NCBI RefSeq assembly: GCF_013623775.1
Contig: NZ_JABFAM010000005.1
Span: 496,001 to 560,000 of the forward strand
Direction: 5' to 3'
DNA length: 64,000 nucleotides
From: Rufibacter sp. XAAS-G3-1
Lineage (GTDB): Bacteria; Bacteroidota; Bacteroidia; Cytophagales; Hymenobacteraceae
Each line of letters opens with the position of its first letter. The stretch's first letter is position 1. This document shows, in pieces, positions 58,546-64,000 of this stretch. The position numbers and the translations under genes are program-made. The notes beneath the pieces were generated by a model. It made no database searches. It was not told where the DNA came from and saw nothing but the letters and a program-made list of their open reading frames with translations.

Positions 58546-58725
58546 ATTCTAAGTATAAGCAAAAAAGCGGCAAGATGTTTAGGGCGGCGCGTTTGTTTTG
58601 TCAAAGTTCTTGGCCGAAGGGGGAATGTATTGCCTATTGCTGTCATACTCAGTTGGCGCGGTTCAGGTTTTGCCGGTTGCCTCAGGGAGTGCGGTCGCGC
58701 CGGGAACTGCTTTATGGGAGGATGG

Positions 58726-58761
58726 GATTTAAGCCTTGTTTCCGGAAAACAGGCGCAAAAC
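58726..58761. repeat. 36-nt palindrome, copy 35
   Basis: GATTTAAGCCTTGTTTCC against GGAAAACAGGCGCAAAAC. Confidence 0.6.
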
Positions 58762-58785
58762 GGGTTTGTCTTTTTCCGCCGCTAA

Positions 58786-58944
58786 GAACCTGTTCGCGTT
58801 TTGCTTTCGTCATCTAAAACGGCCAGGATAAGGTTCTGCGGAAGCATTTTTTGAGTTGTGTAGCCGTACTACGGGGCAAGGGAAATGGGAAGGCAGGTTC
58901 TTGTTCTGGGCGTTTGCAGCACAAAGGGCAAAACGTGAACAGGC
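58786..58944. mobile_element. fold-back (MITE-like) element D
   Basis: Ends CCTGTTCGCGTTTTGC and GCAAAACGTGAACAGG are inverted repeats. Inner AAGGTTCTGCGGAAGC faces GGGAAGGCAGGTTCTT around TAGCCGTACTACGG. More decayed than element C and closest to A in its inner part. Confidence 0.6.
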
Positions 58945-58973
58945 GAAGGGAACTGATCTTACGCTCTACTGCT

Positions 58974-59085
58974 GGTGGTGGTTCCCGGCGAGTCTGGAGA
59001 CGCGCTGCCTCCTTTGTCACGAGACAGCAGTCTCGCGCCAGTTTGTTTTAAACCTGTGAGGTCTTGGAGACCTCACAGGTTTCCG
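58974..59085 (+). repeat. GGTGGTTCCCGGCGAG repeat, copy 3
   Basis: GGTGGTTCCCGGCGAGTCTG, GTCACGAGACAGCAGTCTCG (itself a hairpin), GCGCCAGT, then the perfect AAACCTGTGAGGTC-TTGGA-GACCTCACAGGTTT hairpin. Confidence 0.7.
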
Positions 59086-59187
59086 TATTTCCGGCCTGTT
59101 TTCTGCGGTGCCCTCGCTCCAAAGACTTCGTAGTGCGCAGACTTCGTAGCGCGCGCATCATTTCCTGCGATTGTCTCTGCCAAGGCC

Positions 59188-59223
59188 GTTTCAAGCCCGT
59201 TTTCCCAAAAACAGACCCAAAAC
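59188..59223. repeat. 36-nt palindrome, copy 36
   Basis: GTTTCAAGCCCGTTTTCC against AAAAACAGACCCAAAAC; preceded by GCCAAGGCC as in copy 5. Confidence 0.6.
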
Positions 59224-59287
59224 GTAGGAGGTGACGTTGCTGTTCGGGATTTCCAATCCCGAAAGAGCGGGTAACAGCACTCCTGCC

Positions 59288-59323
59288 GTTTTCAGCTTGT
59301 TTTCCATAAAACAGCCCTAAAAC
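59288..59323. repeat. 36-nt palindrome, copy 37
   Basis: GTTTTCAGCTTGTTTTCC against TAAAACAGCCCTAAAAC. Confidence 0.6.
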
Positions 59324-59385
59324 GCATCAGCATCAGCCTTTCTCCCACGGAGAGGGGCTGATGCTGATGCGCTGGAAAATAAACG

Positions 59386-60180
59386 CTAGTGCTGGAGATA
59401 AGCCTCCATGGCCTTGATGGTTTCCAGCGGCGCGCTTAGGTGCGGGCAGTGTCCGGTGGCTTTCAGCTGCACCAGCGTAGAATCCTTGATGTTTTTATGC
59501 ACGAACGCGCCTACCTCTACCGGGGAAATCATGTCATCGGCGCATTGCAGAATCAGAGATTTGGTCTGTAGGTGCGCCAGGTCGGCGCGGTTGTCTGACA
59601 GAAAGGTAGTGCGGGCAAAGTGTTTGGCAATGCTGGAGTTGGTGTTGCAGAAACTGTGCATCAGTTCTTCGCCCAGAGACGGCTGGTCTGGGTTGCCCAT
59701 GATGAAGGGGGCGAACGTGCCCGACCAACCCATGTAATCGGTCTCCATGAACTCCAGCATGGCGTGAATGTCTGCGGGGTCAAACCCCCCTAGGTAGTCG
59801 CCGTGGTTGATATAGCAAGGAGACGGCCCAATCAAGACCAGTTTCTCAAAGAGATCCGGTTCCCGGATGGCGCTTAAAACCCCAATCATGGCACCCACAG
59901 AATGACCCACAAAAATTGGGTCTGTGAGTTCTAGGTGGTGGCAAATTTCTATAATATCATTGGCGTACCCCTGCAAAGAGGCGTATTTGGTATAGTCGTA
60001 CGCCTTCAGGTCTGACTGCCCCGCGCCTACGTGGTCAAATAGCACAATTTTATAGTGTTGCTGAAAGGCAGAGGTGATGTAGCGCCACATGTTTTGGTCG
60101 CAGCCAAACCCATGCCCAAAAATCATGGCTTGTTCACCCTTTCCAAATATTTTCACATTGTTTCTTTGCACAGGATTCAT
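59386..60180 (-). CDS. RsbQ/KAI2-like alpha/beta hydrolase
   Basis: 264 residues, start MNPVQRNNVKIFGKGE at 60180. Catalytic triad Ser94 (VGHSVGAMIG), Asp216 (ADDMISP) and His244 (TGHCPHLS), with oxyanion loop FGHGFGCDQNMW, all at nearly the positions of Bacillus RsbQ (Ser96, Asp219, His247). RsbQ pairs with the PP2C phosphatase RsbP in stress signalling and is the bacterial relative of the plant karrikin/strigolactone receptors. No RsbP-like gene adjoins here. The neighbouring PKS raises the idea that its ligand is a polyketide-like small molecule. Confidence 0.9.
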   Translation of the reverse strand: MNPVQRNNVKIFGKGEQAMIFGHGFGCDQNMWRYITSAFQQHYKIVLFDHVGAGQSDLKAYDYTKYASLQGYANDIIEICHHLELTDPIFVGHSVGAMIGVLSAIREPDLFEKLVLIGPSPCYINHGDYLGGFDPADIHAMLEFMETDYMGWSGTFAPFIMGNPDQPSLGEELMHSFCNTNSSIAKHFARTTFLSDNRADLAHLQTKSLILQCADDMISPVEVGAFVHKNIKDSTLVQLKATGHCPHLSAPLETIKAMEAYLQH

Positions 60181-60726
60181 AGTCTCTATGGGGTCTAAGG
60201 TTTCCCTAAGGGATAGAGAAACCGTTGAGTAAGCGGCGTCTAGTGGTGGAAGCATAAAATATTGAAGTATGACGGTTTCTTGGAAGGGGGTGCTGCAAAG
60301 GTAAATTGTTTAGGTGGATTTCTTTTAATACTCCAATTAAATTATTTAATGTTAATTATTCTCAATGAATTGTGTTTTTAGGGTGTTTTGCTGATTGTAG
60401 CGTTGGTGTTGGGCAGGAGAGGAGTTGAAAGCCCCTTTGCGACTTGCCTGCCGTGGTGCCATGGAATGATTTTGCCTTTTGCGGTGGCTTTGGGCTTGGT
60501 GGTGGTTTCCGTGGGCTGATGCCTGGGGCGGCGGCCTTTTTGCGTGGTCTATGCACTGTGTTGTTTCATTTCTACTGGTAAGCGCTCACGGCCGCGAGGC
60601 CCCGCCTTCCGCCCTTGCGCGGTGAGTTCCGCTGCCTTCGGCTAAAGCCTCGGCTGCCGGGCTCCGCCCGTCCCCGCAGACCTCTAGGCGCTCACCCGGG
60701 AGGCTGGCAACTGCAATGCGTAGCCA

Positions 60727-60758
60727 GGCCTCCCAGGTTTTCAAAAACCTGGGAGGCC
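60727..60758. terminator. perfect 14-bp hairpin GGCCTCCCAGGTTT
   Basis: GGCCTCCCAGGTTT pairs with AAACCTGGGAGGCC over TCAA. It is too far (193 bp) from the flavin oxidoreductase stop to be its obvious terminator; likely another spacer repeat. Confidence 0.4.
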
Positions 60759-60874
60759 TTCTGCAGAGACGCAGTATTTTGGGTCTCCCGCATATTCCAG
60801 ATCCACGGCCCAGACTCCGCAGGCCTTCCAGACGCTAGGAGTTCTTTGAAGGGCAGCTTCCCTAAGGCTAGCTT

Positions 60875-60910
60875 GTTTCCAGCCTTGTTTTTGAAAAATG
60901 TGCCTGAAAC
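60875..60910. repeat. 36-nt palindrome, copy 38
   Basis: GTTTCCAGCCTTGTTTTTG against AAAAATGTGCCTGAAAC; 40 bp past the oxidoreductase stop. Confidence 0.6.
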
Positions 60911-60950
60911 AGAATGTTGCGCTGGGCAGAAGGATTGGATGATTCCTTTT

Positions 60951-62069
60951 TTAAAAAGGTTTGCCGTGCGTGTGGCGCATGATGGCTTTCACGGCACCCG
61001 GCACATGCTTCAGGCTGGCCACCGCCAGTTCAGACAGCACCGGTTGGCCGAACAGGCGTTGCACCAGGCGGCCGGTCTGCAGCCTGGCCCCAAACTGCCG
61101 CTGCCAGGCAGAGGAATAGTTGGTTTCCATCTGGGTTCTGGTTTGCCGCCCGTGCAGGAAAAGCAAGACCTGTTCAGAAAGAAGTTTGGCCGAATGAATA
61201 GCCATGGCCATCCCGTTTCCGCAGAGAGGGGTGATGAGGCCGGCGGCATCTCCGCTCATGAGCACATGGTCTTCCAGGCAAGCTTTGGGGGCGAAAGAAA
61301 TCTCGTTGATGACTTCGGGCTGCGGGTACAGGAATTCACTATTTAGGAGTAAGTCGCGTAGCCAGGGGTTTTTGCTTAGTTCCTGGGTTTCCATTGCGGC
61401 AATGGTGCCGTGCTTTTTCAGGTTCTGGCGGGTGGTAAGATAGCAGAAGCAATACCGGTCTTCTTCAATAGCAGATACGCCCGCGTAGCCGTCAGAAAAG
61501 TTATGCAGCGCAATGAGGTGTTTAGGCAGTTGGGTGCGCACATGGTATTTCACGGCCAGGTACGGTGACCGCTCCTCAAAGAAAGAACGGTTAAAGCGCC
61601 GGTCTAAAGCACTGCGTTTGCCATACGCCCCAATCACCACGGGTGCCTGCAAGTGCTCTCCGGTAGAGAGCGCCACGGTGAAAGAATTGCCGTCAAAGTT
61701 CACCCCGGTGGCGCTCACCTGTTGCCTAAATGTCACGCCCTGGCGTTGGGCCAATTGAAATAAATAGTGGTCTAATCTGTACCGGCTCACGCCGAAGCCG
61801 CCTAGATCAAGGGGCGTCTGTAAAAAGCGGCCTGCCGGAGAGGAAAGCATGAAATGGGTTAAATGCGAAGGCCCTAATTCCTCTATATTCACCCCCAAAC
61901 TATGCAGGAAAGGAAGCACTTCGTTGGACAGGTATTCTCCGCAGACTTTATGGAAAGGAAACCTTTTTCTTTCTACCAATGCCACTTCAATGCCTTGGCG
62001 TGATAATTGCAGGGCATTGACCAGGCCGGCTAATCCTCCTCCAATGACAATGACTTTGCGGGTTACCAT
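60951..62069 (-). CDS. FAD-dependent oxidoreductase (monooxygenase / geranylgeranyl-reductase-like)
   Basis: 372 residues. KVIVIGGGLAGLVNALQL (about 5-22) is the FAD Rossmann site, followed by ERKRFPFHKVCGEYLSNEVLPF (about 35-56). The second flavin motif VLMSGDAAGLITPLCGNGMAMAI (about 268-290) has the GD pair. This layout fits PHBH-type hydroxylases and geranylgeranyl reductases. Genes of this type commonly accompany type III PKS and methyltransferase genes in Bacteroidota, so hydroxylation or reduction of the polyketide is the likely job. Divergent from the mini T9SS gene. Confidence 0.88.
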   Translation of the reverse strand: MVTRKVIVIGGGLAGLVNALQLSRQGIEVALVERKRFPFHKVCGEYLSNEVLPFLHSLGVNIEELGPSHLTHFMLSSPAGRFLQTPLDLGGFGVSRYRLDHYLFQLAQRQGVTFRQQVSATGVNFDGNSFTVALSTGEHLQAPVVIGAYGKRSALDRRFNRSFFEERSPYLAVKYHVRTQLPKHLIALHNFSDGYAGVSAIEEDRYCFCYLTTRQNLKKHGTIAAMETQELSKNPWLRDLLLNSEFLYPQPEVINEISFAPKACLEDHVLMSGDAAGLITPLCGNGMAMAIHSAKLLSEQVLLFLHGRQTRTQMETNYSSAWQRQFGARLQTGRLVQRLFGQPVLSELAVASLKHVPGAVKAIMRHTHGKPF

Positions 62070-62227
62070 AGGGTTTGGCTAAGATGTTGCTATTATTCAA
62101 TTGCCGGTATTTTAAACAATTGATTTACGTATTTGTTCATTCCAAAATCCAAAACTAAGAGCTTGTCTTCATCGTTAAAAAGATAAAGTTGCTGTATTGC
62201 TTTGGTATTCAAGGATAAAGAAAACTC

Positions 62228-62596
62228 ATGAAACACTTTATACTCTTATTTTTTATCTGTCTCAGCTTCTACGAAGTGCCTGCCCAGGTAAGAACCCGGC
62301 CGCTGCCCACCGAACAGACAAGCGAGGCAAAAACGGGCGCAGACAACCAGTCTATGTCTGTGTACCCCAACCCTACCAGCGGTGTGATCACTATTTCCTT
62401 AGAAGGTTTTGAAGGTAAGAAAACCGACCTCCGGATTATGAACGTGATAGGGAATGTTGTCTACCGTGAAGTGATCCAAGACCCCGCAGAGCGGTACATG
62501 AAGACCTTGGACTTGAATAAACTTTCTAAGGGCTTGTACTACGTAAAACTGGAGACCCCCACTTACAGCGAAGTTAGAAAAGTTATTCTTCGGTAG
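62228..62596 (+). CDS. mini-protein consisting of a signal peptide and a T9SS sorting domain
   Basis: 122 residues. Signal MKHFILLFFICLSFYEVPAQ (1-20), a ~25-residue polar linker (RPLPTEQTSEAKTGADN), and then directly a complete type A sorting domain: MSVYPNPTSGVITISLEG (about 46-63), LRIMNVIGNVVYRE, LDLNKLSKGLYYVKLETP and the end YSEVRKVILR. No cargo domain is present, unlike the usual several-hundred-residue proteins. A terminator follows 19 bp after the stop. Confidence 0.88.
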   Translation: MKHFILLFFICLSFYEVPAQVRTRPLPTEQTSEAKTGADNQSMSVYPNPTSGVITISLEGFEGKKTDLRIMNVIGNVVYREVIQDPAERYMKTLDLNKLSKGLYYVKLETPTYSEVRKVILR

Positions 62597-62614
62597 TTTT
62601 ACGCAACTATGAAG

Positions 62615-62649
62615 AAAAGGGCAAAGCCATAGAGGTTCTGCCCTTTTTT
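62615..62649 (+). terminator. terminator of the mini T9SS gene
   Basis: AAAAGGGCA pairs with TGCCCTTTT, followed by TTTT. Confidence 0.85.
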
Positions 62650-62771
62650 TACTTTCCGGCCGGCGGTAGATGGGCCAGGAGGCACAAAGATTCTCCGCAA
62701 TTCGCCTTTTAAAAACGGAATAAGAGAAGCACCGGAAGGCTGCTGTTTCTGTGCTAAGGAAAAGGAGAGTG

Positions 62772-62843
62772 TGGCCCCGTCAGGAATCGAACCTGAATCT
62801 AAAGTTTAGGAAACTTCTATTCTATCCGTTGAACTACGGGGCC
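62772..62843 (-). tRNA. tRNA-Arg (anticodon CCT)
   Basis: Minus strand: acceptor GGCCCCG with CGGGGCC, D arm GTTCAACGGATAGAAT, anticodon arm AAGTTTCCTAAACTT (CCT), T arm TTCAGGTTCGATTCCTGA. 72 nt, CCA not encoded. Reads AGG codons. Confidence 0.94.
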
Positions 62844-63175
62844 TTTGGGAGGGTGACACAGCGTTACCTGAATTGCAAAAGTAAAGTAAAATTACTTGTT
62901 AAGAAATTTTATGGGCGTGAAATCCAATAAACTGTGCCTGCTTTGAGGGTTGTTTGGAAAGTATTCGGCTTTCAAGAGCCCTATTTGCAAAGATAAACGT
63001 CTGTATTATTCGCCAATACACAAGCTTTGCTTCTGTTTTAGCAGAAAATAATTTAAAATAAGGCAAGAATAATCAGCGTAATTTATTAATTAAGAAACAC
63101 ATTGTGTCTATTAATTCGTAGAGTAAATGAACAGACGCAATTGGCAGCTATATGCTGAATATTCATTGTAATTTA

Positions 63176-63183
63176 TATATTTG
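63176..63183 (+). promoter_or_regulatory. -7 box TATATTTG
   Basis: Exact match to TAnnTTTG, 32 bp before the ATG of the small basic-tailed protein. A -33 TTG at the right distance is not obvious. Confidence 0.4.
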
Positions 63184-63215
63184 CACCAGTTAAAATTTAT
63201 AACCACCCATTCACT

Positions 63216-63416
63216 ATGAGAGATCAACTTAAAAGCAAGCTTGACAAGATGCAAATGGAGGTAATCCGCGATTGCCAAAATGTAGAAGATGTTCAGTTAA
63301 TGTTAGGTATTTTTAGCCAAATGAACGAGGCTTTAAACCAAATTCCAGATACTTTGAACAAGCCAAAAGGGGCCAAAAGAGGCCGTAAGCCAAAAAGCGC
63401 CGAAGCTAATTCCTAA
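63216..63416 (+). CDS. small protein with basic AT-hook-like tail
   Basis: 66 residues. The first ~48 form a likely amphipathic helix or coiled coil (LKSKLDKMQMEVIRDCQNVEDV, MLGIFSQMNEALNQI, given as positions 5-26 and 29-43). The tail KGAKRGRKPKSAEA contains RGRKPK, close to an AT-hook core. It could bind nucleic acid; no family recognised. Convincing because of its own promoter box, a clean start and a following terminator. Confidence 0.7.
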   Translation: MRDQLKSKLDKMQMEVIRDCQNVEDVQLMLGIFSQMNEALNQIPDTLNKPKGAKRGRKPKSAEANS

Positions 63417-63439
63417 GTAGGAATGTAAGTTAATTTGGG

Positions 63440-63480
63440 GGAGTGAGAGAGACCATGCACGTGGCTCATCACTCCTTTTT
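63440..63480 (+). terminator. terminator of the small basic protein gene
   Basis: GGAGTGA pairs with TCACTCC over a ~22-base loop (inner ATGCACGTGGCT partly self-pairing), followed by TTTTTT. Confidence 0.65.
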
Positions 63481-63481
63481 T

Positions 63482-63517
63482 GTTTATGGCCTGTTTTTGT
63501 GAAAAGAGGCTCAAAAC
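63482..63517. repeat. 36-nt palindrome, copy 39
   Basis: GTTTATGGCCTGTTTTTG against GAAAAGAGGCTCAAAAC; directly after the terminator. Confidence 0.6.
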
Positions 63518-63860
63518 AACCGCAGGTAATGACCGTTCCTTTTCCCCTGAATTTTCCTGGGGTAACGTCTACCCATAAAAGAACTTTTTCTACTGCCCAA
63601 AGCCAGGCAACACGCCATGGTTTACCTCCGCCAAATTCTTTTGCCTCCGGAATAAACCCTATTAGGCAAAAACCTCGCTGGTTTGGGCAGTGGTTTGGAG
63701 AGATAAGCCTAAATAAGTTCAGGAAAATCGAAAACAAGTGCGCCGGAAAGGCAAAGGAACACGCGGTATTCACGTATATGAGGCGTTGGCAGATAACCCG
63801 CCACCAGAGCACATAGGTTGAGTACTTCAACTGCATGGCTTCTGACTTAGATTGTATTCC

Positions 63861-64000
63861 ATGGAGTCAACGGTAACCAATATTTCTTTAGCACCCCATG
63901 CGGCGGATGATTCGCAGCCCGCGCTGCTGTTCATTCCAGATATAAGCGGCTTTACCCGTTTCATGCATGAAAATGGGGTGCAGTACAGCCGTAACCTAAT
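63861..64000 (+). CDS. DUF2652 domain protein (N-terminus only)
   Basis: 46 residues are visible before the window ends. After a short polar lead, ALLFIPDISGFTRFMHENG is the family's opening. DUF2652 resembles the class III nucleotide-cyclase fold, where the same FxDxxGFT pattern carries a metal Asp. Cyclase activity cannot be judged from the part seen. Confidence 0.75.
   Translation, partial: MESTVTNISLAPHAADDSQPALLFIPDISGFTRFMHENGVQYSRNL

Larger units (their letters stand above)
58546..59385. other. intergenic spacer, 840 bp, dense repeat mosaic
   Basis: Between the PKS and hydrolase genes: three palindromes, fold-back element D, and the longest GGTGGTTCCC unit with its CCTGTGAGG hairpin. 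It also has two nearby GACTTCGTAG/ACTTCGTAGC repeats (about 59126). No gene seen. This spacer makes one operon across the locus unlikely. Confidence 0.6.
60181..60950. other. intergenic spacer, 770 bp
   Basis: AT-rich start (hydrolase promoter side), then a G+C-rich block at about 60575-60725 (CTGCCTTCGGCTAAAGCC, GGGCTCCGCCCG), a CTCCCAGG hairpin and one palindrome. A lone left half of a palindrome (GTTTTTAGGGTGTTTTGC) lies at 60373. The frame 60615-61346 is antisense to the next gene and not credible. Confidence 0.55.
62597..63215. other. spacer with tRNA-Arg, 619 bp
   Basis: Contains the terminator of the mini T9SS gene, tRNA-Arg on the minus strand, then an AT-rich ~330-bp leader region with the promoter of the next gene at its end. 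No palindrome copies are seen. Confidence 0.55.
63417..63860. other. intergenic spacer, 444 bp
   Basis: Terminator, one palindrome, then ~340 bp with overlapping open frames on both strands (63333-63836 minus, 63499-63816 plus) that show no protein features. Probably the leader of the DUF2652 gene. Confidence 0.45.

Noticed and set aside
60615-61346. 243-codon plus-strand frame near the polyketide locus.
   Set aside because: Its second half is antisense to the flavin oxidoreductase and its first half translates a G+C-rich spacer block.
56336-62069. One continuous polyketide operon from the flavin oxidoreductase to the small membrane protein.
   Set aside because: Spacers of 770 and 840 bp full of repeats separate the genes; only PKS and methyltransferase are tightly coupled.
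532-63517. CRISPR: the 36-nt units with GTTT start and AAAC end resemble CRISPR repeats in length and termini.
   Set aside because: They occur singly, hundreds to thousands of bases apart, are nearly full palindromes, vary between copies, and no cas gene is present.
63333-63836. 167-codon minus-strand frame at the right end.
   Set aside because: Runs antisense into the small basic protein gene and through a palindrome; composition is unlike a real protein.

Overview
The window looks like chromosomal DNA of a Bacteroidota member, most likely a Cytophagales/Hymenobacteraceae-type genome (Rufibacter- or Pontibacter-like; the genus is an inference). The evidence is: proteins with C-terminal type IX secretion (T9SS) sorting domains, TAnnTTTG-type -7 promoter boxes, few Shine-Dalgarno sequences, many lipoproteins, a short-chain threonine dehydrogenase next to kbl, the folP-cdaA / DUF1599-DoxX gene neighbourhood, and about half G+C. 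No phage, plasmid, rRNA operon, CRISPR array or intact transposase gene is visible.

Layout. 1-11.8 kb: mostly minus-strand housekeeping and envelope genes (partial lipoprotein, S9 dipeptidyl-peptidase, mnmD, secreted unknown, YihY/BrkB membrane protein, DUF4403 lipoprotein, thioredoxin-like, DUF3891, an AT-rich glycosyltransferase). 12-16.6 kb: divergent tdh/kbl threonine catabolism, a small secreted protein, a structured non-coding stretch and an NYN-nuclease/cold-shock fusion. 17.5-28.3 kb: erythromycin-esterase-like lipoprotein, DEDDh exonuclease, phytoene-desaturase-like oxidoreductase, beta-lactamase-like hydrolase, folP-cdaA (c-di-AMP synthesis) divergent from DUF1599/DoxX genes, aroK, fatty-acid hydroxylase. 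28.8-37.2 kb: a large T9SS cargo protein, an unlisted 56-aa lipoprotein, a subtilase lipoprotein, a SulP transporter and a beta-CASP RNase. 37.7-43.9 kb: galactose operon (LacI regulator, Na+/sugar symporter, galK, galT) with two matching operator palindromes. 44.5-56.6 kb: YetF pair, tRNA-Asn, pheS, remains of an RND efflux pump, an acyl-carrier-like protein lacking the usual serine, metallopeptidases, redox proteins, DJ-1/PfpI, PorT-like barrel, histone-deacetylase-like enzyme. 56.7-62.1 kb: type III polyketide synthase, methyltransferase, RsbQ/KAI2-like hydrolase and flavin oxidoreductase. 62.2-64 kb: a T9SS-tail-only mini-protein, tRNA-Arg, a small basic protein and the start of a DUF2652 gene.

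The most striking feature lies between the genes. About 39 single copies of a 36-nt palindrome (GTTTT...AAAAC ends, four-base centre) are scattered over 64 kb. Many copies differ in stem sequence yet remain self-complementary. Further families occupy the spacers: four ~165-bp fold-back (MITE-like) elements, three ~95-bp inverted repeats, three double-hairpin units, three units containing a CCTGTGAGG hairpin or its relatives, and GAATGAGTGA-type runs in 3' flanks. Coordinates of repeats and motif counts were made by eye.
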